Source of the DNA: Variovorax gossypii
GTDB lineage: Bacteria > Pseudomonadota > Gammaproteobacteria > Burkholderiales > Burkholderiaceae_C
DNA length: 64,000 bases
Assembly (NCBI RefSeq): GCF_003965815.1
Contig: NZ_RXOE01000002.1
Coordinates: 1,302,001-1,366,000, forward strand
Direction: 5' to 3'
Shown: in pieces, positions 11,101-19,649 of the stretch
Layout of the letters: each line of letters opens with the position of its first letter
Numbering within the stretch: the first letter of the stretch is position 1
Position numbers and translations under genes: made by a program
Notes under the pieces: model-generated
Told to the model about the DNA's origin: nothing
Databases searched by the model: none
Seen by the model: the letters and a program-made list of their open reading frames with translations, nothing else

Positions 11101-14100
11101 TACCTCGGGCGCAACGACTTCCAGCTCAAGATCCGAGGCCACCGCGCCGAACCCGGCGAGATCGAGGCTCGCCTCAACGAGCTGCCCGGCATACGCGAGG
11201 CGGCGGTGGTCGCGCGCGAGGACGTGCCCGGCGAGAAGCGCCTTGTCGCCTACATCGTCGCGGACGGCGCGCACGACGCCATCGACCCGGCCGGGCTGCG
11301 CCAGCAACTGGCCGCGCGCCTGCCCGAGCACATGCTGCCGGGCGCCTTCGTGCCGCTCGGGGCCCTGCCGCTGACGCCGAACGGCAAGCTCGACCGCAAG
11401 GCGCTGCCGGCACCCGAAGGCCTTGCCTTCGCCCATCGCAATTACGAGGCGACGATCGGCGAGATCGAGGACACGCTCGCGCAGATCTGGTGCGAGCTGC
11501 TCGGCATGGAGCGCGTCGGGCGCAACGACAATTTCTTCGAGCTGGGCGGTCACTCGCTGCTCGCGGTGCGGCTGGTCTCGCAGCTGCGCGAGCGGCTCGG
11601 CGTGGAGCTGCCGCTGCCGGTGCTGTTCACGCATCCACGGCTCGCCGACCTGGCGCGCGACGTGGCCGAGGCGAGCCAGAACACGCTGGGTGCGATCGCG
11701 CGCGCCGACCGCTCGGCGCCGCTGCCGATGTCCTTCGCGCAGCAGCGGCTGTGGTTCATCGCGCGGATCGATCCTGAGGCGAGCAAGGCCTATCACGTGC
11801 CCGACGCGGTGCGGCTGCGCGGTCCGCTGGACACCGCCGCGCTGCAGGCCGCCTTCGATCGCATCGTCGAGCGCCACGAGGTGCTGCGCACCCGCTTCGT
11901 CGGCATCGGGGGCGAGGCGCGGCAGGTCATCGACGAGCCGCGCGGCTTCGCGCTGCTGCATGAAGACCGGCGCGGCATCACCGACGAGGCGCTGGAGCGC
12001 ATCGTGCGCGAGGAGGCGCTGCGCCCGTTCGATCTCGCGCTGGGGCCGCTGATCCGGGGCCGACTGCTCGTGCTGGGGCCCGACGATCACGTGCTGCTGG
12101 TGACCATGCACCACATCGTGTCCGACGGTTGGTCGGGCGGGGTGCTGGCGAAGGAGTTCTCTGCGCTGTACGGCGCTTTTCGCGAAGGCCGCTCCGACCC
12201 GCTGCCGCCGCTGGCCATCCAGTACGCCGACTTCGGCATGTGGCAGCGCCAATGGCTGCAGGGGCCGCTGCTGCAGCAGCAGTTGGAGCAATGGGTGCGG
12301 CAGCTGCGCGGCGCGCCGGCCTTGCTCGACCTGCCGACCGACCGGCCGCGTCCGCCGGTGCAGGACTATCGTGGCGCCAACATCGCGGTCGAACTCGACG
12401 CCGTGCTGGGCCAGGGCCTGCGCGCACTGGGCCAGCGCCATGGCACAACGCTTTACATGACGCTGCTCGCGGCATGGGCGGTGGTGCTGGGCCGTCTGAG
12501 CGGGCAGGAGCAGGTGGTGATCGGCAGCTCGCACGCCGGCCGCAACCGCGTGGAGGTCGAGCCGCTGATCGGCTTCTTCGTCAACACGCAGGCGCTGAAG
12601 ATCGACCTCTCGGACAGCCCGGGCGTGGGCGCGCTGCTGGCACAGGCGCGGCAGACCGCGGTGCAGGCCCAAAGCCTGCAGGACGTGCCATTCGAGCGGC
12701 TGGTGGAGGCGCTCAACCCGCCGCGTTCGCTGGCCCACCATCCGGTGTTCCAGGTGATGCTGTCGTGGCACAACACGCCCGAGGCCGGACTCGACCTGCC
12801 CGGCCTGCAGGCGCAGAGCCTGGGCGGCGGCGCGGACAGTGCGCAGTTCGAGCTCTCGCTGGAGCTGCGCGAGAACGGGGAGGGCATCGCCGGCCAGCTC
12901 AACTACGCCTGCGCCCTGTTCGACGAGGCCACGGTGCGCCGCCAATGGCGTTGCCTGGAAGCGGTGCTGCGCGCCATGGTCGCCGACGACAGCCAGCCGG
13001 TGGACCGCATCGACCTGCTCGACGCCGACGAGCGCGCGTCGATCGTGGAAGGCTTCAACGAAAGCCATGCCGCCACAGCCCAGCCGGTGCTGGTGCATGC
13101 GCTCATCGAGGAACAGGCGGCGCGCCAGCCCGATGCGCAGGCGATCGAATACGCGGGCCAGAGCCTGGGCTACGGCGAGCTCAATGCGCGCTCCAACCGG
13201 CTCGCCCATCACCTGCGCGCGCTCGGCGTGAAGCCCGATGACAGGGTTGCGATCTGCGCCGAGCGCAGCCTCGAGATGGTCGTGGCGATGCTGGCCACGC
13301 TCAAGGCCGGCGGCGCGTACGTGCCGCTCGATCCGGTCCATCCGGACGAGCGCCTGGCGCAGATGCTGGAAGACAGCGGCGCGGTCGTGCTGCTGACCCA
13401 GCAGCGCCTCGACGCACGGCTGCAGGCGCCGCAGCGATGCGCTCGCGTGCTGCTCGACGCCGAACAGCCAGACTGGGCCACGGCGCCGTCCACCAACCCG
13501 GACCCGGCCGCTGTCGGCCTCACGCCCTCGCACCTGGCCTACGTGATCTACACCTCCGGATCGACCGGCGAGCCCAAGGGCGTGATGGTCGAGCACCGCA
13601 ACGTGGCCTTCTTCCTGCGCGCGATGGAGGCCTGCGTGCACGGCACGGCACCCGATTGCCGGCGCGTGGCGTGGAACTCCTCCTTCGGCTTCGACATGGC
13701 CGTGAAGGCCTGGGGGCAACTCGCCTTCGGCCGCAGCGTGTTCCTGCTGCCCGAGGCGGACCGACTCGGCGCGCAGGAGCTGCTCGGCTTTCTGGAAACC
13801 CATCGCATCGAGGCGATGGAGTGCACGCCTTCGCACCTGCGGCTGATGCAGGGCGCGGGCCTCCTGCAAGGCCGCGCGCCGAGTCTGCGCAAGCTGCTGC
13901 TCGGCGGCGAGCCGATCGACGCGGCCACCTGGGGCACGCTGGCGGCCGTCGAAGGGCGGCTCTTCTTCAACATGTACGGGCCGACCGAATGCACCGTGGA
14001 CGCAAGCTGCGGGGTCATCGACGGACGCCGTCCGCACATCGGGCAGGTGATGCCGGGCGCGCGGATCTACCTGCTCGACGCGGCGGGGCAGCCGGTGCCG

Positions 14101-16533
14101 GTCGGCGTGGCGGGCGAGATCCACATTGGCGGCGCCGGCGTCGCGCGCGGCTATCTCGGCCGGCCGGAGCTGACCGCCGAACGCTTCCCGCGCGATCCGT
14201 TCGTTGCCGACGACGCACAGGCGCGCATGTACCGCACCGGCGACCTCGGCCGCTGGCGCGAGGACGGCACGCTCGAATACCTCGGCCGCAACGACCAGCA
14301 GATCAAGCTGCGCGGCTTCCGCATCGAGCCCGGCGAGATCGAGGCGCGGCTCGCACGGCTGCCGGGGGTGCGCGAGGCGGCGGTGGTCGCGCGCGAGGAC
14401 AGCCCCGGCGACAGGCGACTGGTCGCGTACGTGGTGGCAGGCACGGAGACGCCCGACCCGTCACAGCTGCGCGCTGGCCTGGCCGCGCACCTGCCCGAAT
14501 ACATGCTGCCTTCGGCCTTCGTGACGCTAGCTGCGCTGCCGCTCACGCCCAACGGCAAGCTCGACCGCAAGGCGCTGCCGGCGCCCGACGCTCAGGGCCT
14601 GGCGCTCGGCCGCTACGAGGCGCCGCGGGGCGAGGCGGAATGCACCATCGCCGCGCTGTGGTCGCAGCTGCTGGGCGTCGAGCGCATCGGCCGCCACGAC
14701 AACTTCTTCGACCTGGGCGGCTACTCGCTGATGGTGTTCCAGGTCATCGAGGGCCTGAAGCAGAAGGGCTACGAGGTCGCGCTGCAGGACGTGCTGCTGG
14801 CGCAGCAACTCAGCGCGCTGGCCGAGCTGATCGGCAAGCCGCGCGAAGACATCGCGGACCTCGGTCCGAACGCACAGTGGGTGACCATCCGCAAGGGTGG
14901 CGCCACGCGGCGCGCGCTGGTGTTCATCCACGAACCCAGCGGCGAGGTGCTGTCGTACGAGGGGCTGGCGCGGCACGTCGATCCGGAAGTCGGCCTCTAC
15001 GGCATCCGCGCCGACCGCGACGCGGTGCAGGCCGGAAGCCGCTACGAGGACCTGGCCGCTGGCTACGTGCGCCTGATCCGCGAGGCGCTGCCGCAGGGGC
15101 CGTACCGGCTCGCGGGCTGGTCGGCCGGCGGCGTGCTGGCCTTCGAGGTCGCGCGGCAGCTGCTCTCGGCGGGCGAGCAGGTCGAGTTCCTCGGGCTGAT
15201 CGACAGCTGGCACCGCAGCGAGGGCGAGCGCGGCATTTCCGAACTGGGCGAGCAGGACCGCAAGCTGCTGCTGGTGGCCTTCGCCGAGTACTACGGGCGC
15301 AAGCTGGAGGCGGGCGAGATCGAGCGGCTTCTCGCCGCCGACGGCCTGCCCGCCTCAATCGCGCTGGCGCGCGCCGAGGGGTGGCTGAAGAAGGACATGA
15401 GCCCGGCGGAGTTCGACGCGCGCGCGGGGCTCTGGTTCGAGCTGCGCGCGGCGGCGCATCGCTATCACGCGCGGCCGCTGGAGATCGATGCGCATCTGTT
15501 CTCGGCGCTACCCGGCGGCGATGCGGGCGACCCGGCCAACGGCTGGAGCGCGGTGCTCGGCAACCGGCTGCAGGTGCATCCGGTAGGCGGCGACCACTGG
15601 AGCATCATGATGGACGGCCGACACGCAGCGCGTGTGGGTGGGGCGATCGACTCGATCCTCGAGCGGCTCGACGGCACGCAAGCGCAGCCGGCCACGGCCA
15701 ACCGCCCGCCAGCGCCAGGTGCCGTGGTGACCATCAGAAGCAGCGGCAGCAGCTCACAGGCACGCAAGGTGTTCTGCCTGCCGGGTGCGGGCGCCAACGC
15801 AACGTCGTTCCTCGACTTCGCTTCGCGCAGCCCCGGCGACGCCAGCTTCATCGGCCTGGAGGCACCCGCGCTGCTGGGCCGCGATGGCGAGCCGCCGACG
15901 CTGCAGGAGGCGGCGCGGCGGCATGTGGATGCGATACGCGCGCTGCAACCGCGGGGGCCCTATCACCTGATCGGCCATTCCTTCGGCGGTTGGGTCGCGC
16001 TGGAAACGGCACGGCAACTGGCCGAGGCCGGTGCCACGGTCGCACCGGTGGTGCTCGTTGACACCGATGCGCCGCGCGCCGAAGGCTTCGGCGACCGCGC
16101 CCACGCGCTGCGCGAGTACCTGGCGCTGATCCGGCTGCAGGGCGGAAAGGAGCACGGGCTCGACGCCGGCACGCTGGCCGCGCTGCCTGCCGGCGAGCAG
16201 ACGGCATCGGTCTTCGAGGCCATGCGGCGCGCCCGCCTCCTGCCGCCCAGTGCGCGGCGCGCGGACTTCGCGCCGGTGCTTGAGATGTTCTGCCGCCAGT
16301 GCGCGATCGGCTATCGCCCCGAGGGCGAGTTCACCGGCCTCGCGTTGCTGCTGCGGGCGGTTTCCGATGATGGAGACGAATCCGTGAGTCTCGACGCCTG
16401 GCGCACGCACGAGCCCCGGCTGCGCAGCTTCGACGTGCCCGGCAGCGATCACCTGTCGATCCTCAGGCAGCCGCACGTCGATCGGGTGATCGAGATCGTC
16501 GGGCGGCACTGGTACCTGGGGCGGCGCGCATGA
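8191..16533 (+). CDS. Terminal non-ribosomal peptide synthetase, docking-C-A(Pro)-T-C-A-T-TE-TE
   Basis: A two-module termination NRPS of 2780 residues. It has a docking-like N-terminus (1-75), then a condensation domain with HHLAMDH near 246. The A domain (about 570-1070) has pocket D-V-Q-F-I-A-H-V-V, matching proline codes. T4 is near 1115. An ordinary LCL condensation domain has HHIVSDG near 1307. The A domain at about 1630-2120 has pocket D-M-K-E-L-G-M-V-D, identical to A2 of the first NRPS gene. T5 has GGYSL near 2175. Two consecutive thioesterases follow: TE1 (about 2235-2500, GWSAGG near 2310) and TE2 (about 2525-2775, GHSFGG near 2594, GSDHLS at the catalytic His). Tandem TEs are known from several lipopeptide and depsipeptide synthetases and release the chain by hydrolysis or cyclisation. 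The stop overlaps the next ATG (ATGA). Confidence 0.95.
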   Translation: MNLEVASTQSLDAPALIGLLEERRVLARIEQGELVLKAPRGVLTPGVMALLKLHKQALMSWVAANDDRAAAATRQQEQQPRITPRMLPLVRLEQAQIDRIVAATPGGAGNVQDIYPLAPLQEGILFHHLLQQQGDAYLTRLLMAFDSRELLDRFVAAMNDAIARHDVLRTAVQWDGLPEPVQVVWRRARLEVETLEFDGGDVQARLQAHADPARYRLDVRRAPMMRGFAAFDEAEGGRWLLQMLYHHLAMDHVTLELLAHEVGLVMQGRRAELPQPVPFRNFVAQARLGAREAEHEQFFRARLGDVVQPTAPFDLLDVQGNGSDAVQAKLRLEPALCADLRRVARGRGVGAACVFHLAWAQVLARCSGNDGGDVVFGTVLLGRLQGGEGADRAMGMFINTLPLRVRLEGLSAGAALGETAAALAELLRHEHASLTLAQRCSGLPANTPLFSALLNYRHSREQAVQGEEGIAGIRHLESRDRTNYPFVLHVDDHGQGFSITAEIVKQVDAERIAGWMRETLENLVRALDQAPDTPMRDVETLPAAEREQVLHGFNATRRDHGDIGSGGELVHTLFERRADSDPHAVALESATERLGYGELEARSNQLAHHLRTLGVVPDQRVAICLEGGAASVIAIVATLKAGGAYVPLDPALPDERLMHMLADSAPRVLLTQERLAHRLAVPPTCERVLLDDIAAAPWAQATAPRPDPHALGLRGEHLAYVIYTSGSTGAPKGVAMPHRALVNLLAWQREQLPDAARTLQFAAPGFDVAFQEIFSTLATGGTLVPLPDELRRDLPALAGWLGEQGVERLFLPFIALNALSELWSQHGAALPPTLRDLIVAGEQLRITPAIRRLFEGNGKARLHNHYGPTESHVVTTYTLSGPAEEWSDLPPIGTPVDNCRLYLLDAQGRPVPRGVAGEIHIAGAQVARGYLNQIALSAERFLRDPFADDEVARMYRSGDLGRWRDDGTIEYLGRNDFQLKIRGHRAEPGEIEARLNELPGIREAAVVAREDVPGEKRLVAYIVADGAHDAIDPAGLRQQLAARLPEHMLPGAFVPLGALPLTPNGKLDRKALPAPEGLAFAHRNYEATIGEIEDTLAQIWCELLGMERVGRNDNFFELGGHSLLAVRLVSQLRERLGVELPLPVLFTHPRLADLARDVAEASQNTLGAIARADRSAPLPMSFAQQRLWFIARIDPEASKAYHVPDAVRLRGPLDTAALQAAFDRIVERHEVLRTRFVGIGGEARQVIDEPRGFALLHEDRRGITDEALERIVREEALRPFDLALGPLIRGRLLVLGPDDHVLLVTMHHIVSDGWSGGVLAKEFSALYGAFREGRSDPLPPLAIQYADFGMWQRQWLQGPLLQQQLEQWVRQLRGAPALLDLPTDRPRPPVQDYRGANIAVELDAVLGQGLRALGQRHGTTLYMTLLAAWAVVLGRLSGQEQVVIGSSHAGRNRVEVEPLIGFFVNTQALKIDLSDSPGVGALLAQARQTAVQAQSLQDVPFERLVEALNPPRSLAHHPVFQVMLSWHNTPEAGLDLPGLQAQSLGGGADSAQFELSLELRENGEGIAGQLNYACALFDEATVRRQWRCLEAVLRAMVADDSQPVDRIDLLDADERASIVEGFNESHAATAQPVLVHALIEEQAARQPDAQAIEYAGQSLGYGELNARSNRLAHHLRALGVKPDDRVAICAERSLEMVVAMLATLKAGGAYVPLDPVHPDERLAQMLEDSGAVVLLTQQRLDARLQAPQRCARVLLDAEQPDWATAPSTNPDPAAVGLTPSHLAYVIYTSGSTGEPKGVMVEHRNVAFFLRAMEACVHGTAPDCRRVAWNSSFGFDMAVKAWGQLAFGRSVFLLPEADRLGAQELLGFLETHRIEAMECTPSHLRLMQGAGLLQGRAPSLRKLLLGGEPIDAATWGTLAAVEGRLFFNMYGPTECTVDASCGVIDGRRPHIGQVMPGARIYLLDAAGQPVPVGVAGEIHIGGAGVARGYLGRPELTAERFPRDPFVADDAQARMYRTGDLGRWREDGTLEYLGRNDQQIKLRGFRIEPGEIEARLARLPGVREAAVVAREDSPGDRRLVAYVVAGTETPDPSQLRAGLAAHLPEYMLPSAFVTLAALPLTPNGKLDRKALPAPDAQGLALGRYEAPRGEAECTIAALWSQLLGVERIGRHDNFFDLGGYSLMVFQVIEGLKQKGYEVALQDVLLAQQLSALAELIGKPREDIADLGPNAQWVTIRKGGATRRALVFIHEPSGEVLSYEGLARHVDPEVGLYGIRADRDAVQAGSRYEDLAAGYVRLIREALPQGPYRLAGWSAGGVLAFEVARQLLSAGEQVEFLGLIDSWHRSEGERGISELGEQDRKLLLVAFAEYYGRKLEAGEIERLLAADGLPASIALARAEGWLKKDMSPAEFDARAGLWFELRAAAHRYHARPLEIDAHLFSALPGGDAGDPANGWSAVLGNRLQVHPVGGDHWSIMMDGRHAARVGGAIDSILERLDGTQAQPATANRPPAPGAVVTIRSSGSSSQARKVFCLPGAGANATSFLDFASRSPGDASFIGLEAPALLGRDGEPPTLQEAARRHVDAIRALQPRGPYHLIGHSFGGWVALETARQLAEAGATVAPVVLVDTDAPRAEGFGDRAHALREYLALIRLQGGKEHGLDAGTLAALPAGEQTASVFEAMRRARLLPPSARRADFAPVLEMFCRQCAIGYRPEGEFTGLALLLRAVSDDGDESVSLDAWRTHEPRLRSFDVPGSDHLSILRQPHVDRVIEIVGRHWYLGRRA
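13530..14083 (+). repeat. Duplicated A-domain core, copy 2
   Basis: The second copy of the adenylation core described at 3325-3875, here in the last module of the terminal NRPS. The two copies diverge mainly in surface segments such as those following the A3 motif and the segment before the YGPTE motif, while the pocket-lining residues are unchanged. This implies the same monomer at two positions of the peptide. Confidence 0.75.
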
Positions 16534-17510
16534 GCGGGGCGGCAGCAACCGTCGCGGACCTGCGCGAGGCCGAAGACTTCGACGACGACTTTCCGCATCT
16601 CATCCACGCCGATGCGGAGCTGGCCGGCGGCAGCGCAGCCGATGGCGAAGGCTGGTTCGGTGAAGCGATGCCGCGCCTGGAGCCCATGCTGCTGCGTGCC
16701 GGCGCGCTGCTGTTTCGCGGTTTTCCGTTGCACGAGGCCGAGGACTTCCGGCGCGCGGTCGCGGCGATGGCGTCGCAGCAGCTGCGCGACTACGCGGGCG
16801 GCACCTCGCCGCGCAGCAAGGTGGCCGACGGCGTCTACACCTCGACCGAGTACCCGAGGCAACTGGAGATACCGCTGCACAACGAGATGTCGTACAGCCT
16901 GCGCTGGCCGCAACGCCTCTACTTCTTCTGCGCGACCGTGCCGCAGACGGGCGGCGAGACGCCGCTGGCCGACTCGCGGCGCGTGCTGCAGGCAATGCCG
17001 GCCTCCATCGTCGAGGAGTTCGAGCGTCGCGAGCTGATGTACGTGCGCAACCTCGCACCGGCGCACGCGCCCTACAACGCCTGGAGCAAGGCCTTCGAGA
17101 CCGCCGACCGCGAGCAGGTCGAGGCGCATTGCCGCGAGCTGGACATCGGCTGCGAGTGGCAGCCCGGCGGCGGCCTGCGCATCCACGAGCGGCGGCCGGC
17201 CACGCGCGTGCATCCGCTGAGCGGCGAGCGCGTCTGGTTCAACCAGGTGCACCTGTTCCATGCCTCCAACACGCCGATGGGCGGCAAGGTCGATGCGCGC
17301 ATCGAGGCCGGGCTGCCGATGGCGGCGTACTACGGCGACGGCGGCCGCATCGACAGCGCAACGCTGGCCGACGTGCGCGAGGTGCTGCGCGCGCAGCGGC
17401 GCACTTTCGCGTGGCGCCAGGGTGACCTGCTGGTGGTGGACAACCTCCTCGCGGCGCACGGGCGGCTGCCATTCGACGGGCCGCGCCGCATCCTGGTGGC
17501 CATGTCCTGA
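16530..17510 (+). CDS. TauD/SyrP-like 2-oxoglutarate/Fe(II) dioxygenase 1
   Basis: A protein of 326 residues in the TauD/TfdA fold, clavaminate-synthase/SyrP-like branch. The iron ligands are visible as HNE (HxE, near residue 116) and a distal His in AAHGRLPF near 308, followed by RR, the likely 2-oxoglutarate-binding Arg. Enzymes of this branch (SyrP, AsnO, VioC) hydroxylate the beta or another unactivated carbon of an amino acid, either free or carrier-bound. The ATG overlaps the NRPS stop, so it is almost certainly part of the pathway and probably hydroxylates one of the NRPS monomers. Which one cannot be read from the sequence. The next gene begins 21 bases downstream. Confidence 0.88.
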   Translation: MSGAAATVADLREAEDFDDDFPHLIHADAELAGGSAADGEGWFGEAMPRLEPMLLRAGALLFRGFPLHEAEDFRRAVAAMASQQLRDYAGGTSPRSKVADGVYTSTEYPRQLEIPLHNEMSYSLRWPQRLYFFCATVPQTGGETPLADSRRVLQAMPASIVEEFERRELMYVRNLAPAHAPYNAWSKAFETADREQVEAHCRELDIGCEWQPGGGLRIHERRPATRVHPLSGERVWFNQVHLFHASNTPMGGKVDARIEAGLPMAAYYGDGGRIDSATLADVREVLRAQRRTFAWRQGDLLVVDNLLAAHGRLPFDGPRRILVAMS

Positions 17511-17531
17511 AGAGATCAACGAACCGAAGGT

Positions 17532-18458
17532 GTGAACGAACCCATGCAAATCACTTCAGCTTCCCGCGAGCCGCTCGCGCCCTGGATACGGCAGAACCGC
17601 GATCGCATCGACGAGGCGCTGTGGAGGGAAGGCCACGTGCTGTTCCGCGGCTTCGAGGTCGGCGGCCTGCCCGGCTTCGAGGACTGCGCGGTCTCGGCCT
17701 GCGACGCTCTCTACAGGCACTACGGCGACCTGCCGCTGGCCAGCGCGAGCGACAACGTCTACTTTTCCACGCCGTACCCCAGGCACCTGGAGATCCGCTT
17801 CCACAACGAGGCCTCGCATACGCAGAGCTGGCCTTCGCGCCAGCTGTTCTTCTGCCTGGAGCCGGCCACCGAAGGCGGCGAGTGGACCCTGTCGGACGGA
17901 CGCCAGGTGATCGAGCGGCTGCCCGCGCAGATGCTAGAGCGCTTCCGCGAGCTGGGGCTGGTCTACCGGCGGCGCTTCATCCGAGGGCTGGACACCTCGT
18001 GGCAGCAGTTCTTCAAGGTCGAGACCCTGCGGGAGCTGCGCGTGAAGATCGCGGGCAGCGGGCACGAGATCGACGCGATCTCCGAGAACGATCTCACCGT
18101 GTCGTACCGCACCCATGCCGTGCTGCGCATTCCCCAGCGCGGCACCGAGGCCTGGTTCAACCAGATCCTGCTGCACCACCCCGACGCACTGCCGGCCGAG
18201 GTCGATGCGATGCTGGGCAAGCACTTCCGCCGCGACCAGTTTCCGCGCACGGTGTTCTTCGGCGACGGCAGCCCGATACCGGCCGAATGGGTGCGCACCA
18301 TCGACCGGGTGCTGATGGAGTGCTCGATCCGCATCCCCACCGAGGCCCACGACGTGCTGCTGGTCAACAACCTGCTGATGGCCCACGGGCGCCTGCCGTA
18401 CAGCGGCAACCGCCAGGTGCGCGTGGCGCTCGGCGACATGCGCGAGGTGGCCGCGTGA
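17532..18458 (+). CDS. TauD/SyrP-like 2-oxoglutarate/Fe(II) dioxygenase 2
   Basis: A second oxygenase of the same branch, 308 residues from the GTG at 17532; an in-frame ATG at 17544 is an alternative start and the GAAGG just upstream does not decide between them. The iron motif HNE lies near residue 90 and the distal His in MAHGRLPYSG near 283, followed by an Arg. It resembles the preceding gene in overall layout (Y.S.TPYPRHLEI.FHNE, then a distal H-G-R-L-P), suggesting an old tandem duplication with divergence and therefore a different substrate position. The TGA overlaps the GTG of the third oxygenase (GTGA). Confidence 0.87.
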   Translation: MNEPMQITSASREPLAPWIRQNRDRIDEALWREGHVLFRGFEVGGLPGFEDCAVSACDALYRHYGDLPLASASDNVYFSTPYPRHLEIRFHNEASHTQSWPSRQLFFCLEPATEGGEWTLSDGRQVIERLPAQMLERFRELGLVYRRRFIRGLDTSWQQFFKVETLRELRVKIAGSGHEIDAISENDLTVSYRTHAVLRIPQRGTEAWFNQILLHHPDALPAEVDAMLGKHFRRDQFPRTVFFGDGSPIPAEWVRTIDRVLMECSIRIPTEAHDVLLVNNLLMAHGRLPYSGNRQVRVALGDMREVAA

Positions 18459-19627
18459 TCCGGCGCCAGCACGTCGCCGCCGACTTCTTTCCGGAGGCCG
18501 AGGCCATGCGCGCGGCCTACGAGGAGAAGGTCGGCAGCGCCTACCGGCAGTCGGTCCAGTGGCAGTACTTCTGCGATCCGCGCATGTACACCTACCTGCG
18601 CACGACGCCGCAGCAGGTGTTTCCGCTGCCGCTGTGGCGGCGCTTCGACCGGCACCTGAGGCAGTGGTGCATGGAACACGCCGGCCTGATGCCGACCGGC
18701 GAGCCCAACCTGCACCTGATGGTCAACGGCTGCACGCTGGGCCTGCACAGCGACTTCCAGAACGGAACGCTGGGCTTCGTCTACTCGCTCACGCGCTGGC
18801 AGTCGCGCAAGTTCGCCGGCGGCGAAACGCTGCTGATGCGCGACGGCGTGCCCAGCTACAAGAAGCACCACGTGCACGGCGAGGCGCTGTACGAGCTGGT
18901 GCCGGCGCAGTTCAACCAGCTGCTGCTGTTCGACGACCGCATCGTCCACGGCACGCCGACCATCCAGGGCAGCATGGACCCGCTGGAAGCGCGCATCGCG
19001 CTGGTCGGGCACCTGCGCGCCGCTTCGCCCGTGGTGACGGGGCCGCTGGACGAGGCGGCCGCGCGGGAAGTGGTCACCGGATTCCATCGCGCGCTCGCGG
19101 AGCCGCTGAAGCTCTTCAGGGACGTGCAGGGCGTGATGAGCTTCCGCCTCGCGGTGGCGGCAGGCGGCGGCGTGGAGTCGGTCGAGGTGCTGACCGACAA
19201 CTTCGTCACCGCGCAAAGCGGCTATGAGTCCGACGACGAAGTCGCGGCGGCGCGCGCGCTGGTGCTCGATGCGGCGGCGAAGCTGCGCTTTCCGGCTGCA
19301 GGCGGGCCGTCGAAGCTCGTCGCCCCGGTGCTGCTGCCGTTGCCGGAACTGCGGCCGATCGAGATCGCCGTTGCTCATGCGGGACGCCCGGCCTTATTGC
19401 GCGAAGCGCTCAAGGCACAGCTGAAGGAGGTAGAGGCACTGGGCTTCAGGATCGAGCCGCAGGGCGACGACTTCGCGGTGCGCGAGCCGCTCGCGGGCAC
19501 GATCAGGATCGAGAGCCATCGCATCGTCGCCTCCTTCGACGCGCCGATGTGGGTGCCCTCGCAGCGCGAGCATTTCCAGGCCGCGCTGAACGAGAAGCTG
19601 GGCATGCTGGCCAGGTACGCCGGCTGA
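18455..19627 (+). CDS. Atypical 2OG-Fe(II) oxygenase with extra C-terminal region
   Basis: A protein of 390 residues starting at the GTG that overlaps the previous stop. The N-terminal half (about 1-215) looks like a 2OG-Fe(II) oxygenase: LHSDF gives an HxD pair near residue 98, and IVHGTP gives the distal His near 164, with EARIALVGH providing the following Arg. It is not TauD-like and more like prolyl-hydroxylase-type 2OG oxygenases. The C-terminal half (about 215-390) is not a family I recognise. It contains an Ala/Leu-rich helical part and ends with a compact segment (MWVPSQREHFQAALNEKL). Coupling to the two TauD genes indicates a tailoring role for the peptide. The oxygenase call is good; the substrate is unknown. 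Confidence 0.72.
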   Translation: MIRRQHVAADFFPEAEAMRAAYEEKVGSAYRQSVQWQYFCDPRMYTYLRTTPQQVFPLPLWRRFDRHLRQWCMEHAGLMPTGEPNLHLMVNGCTLGLHSDFQNGTLGFVYSLTRWQSRKFAGGETLLMRDGVPSYKKHHVHGEALYELVPAQFNQLLLFDDRIVHGTPTIQGSMDPLEARIALVGHLRAASPVVTGPLDEAAAREVVTGFHRALAEPLKLFRDVQGVMSFRLAVAAGGGVESVEVLTDNFVTAQSGYESDDEVAAARALVLDAAAKLRFPAAGGPSKLVAPVLLPLPELRPIEIAVAHAGRPALLREALKAQLKEVEALGFRIEPQGDDFAVREPLAGTIRIESHRIVASFDAPMWVPSQREHFQAALNEKLGMLARYAG

Positions 19628-19649
19628 CGGACGACAACGGAGCCGGGCG

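Noticed and set aside
3..19627. Calling the NRPS cluster a siderophore such as variochelin or variobactin
   Set aside because: The Ser-Pro order and the codes do not give me a match, and no TonB receptor, siderophore exporter or ornithine hydroxylase is visible in the window.
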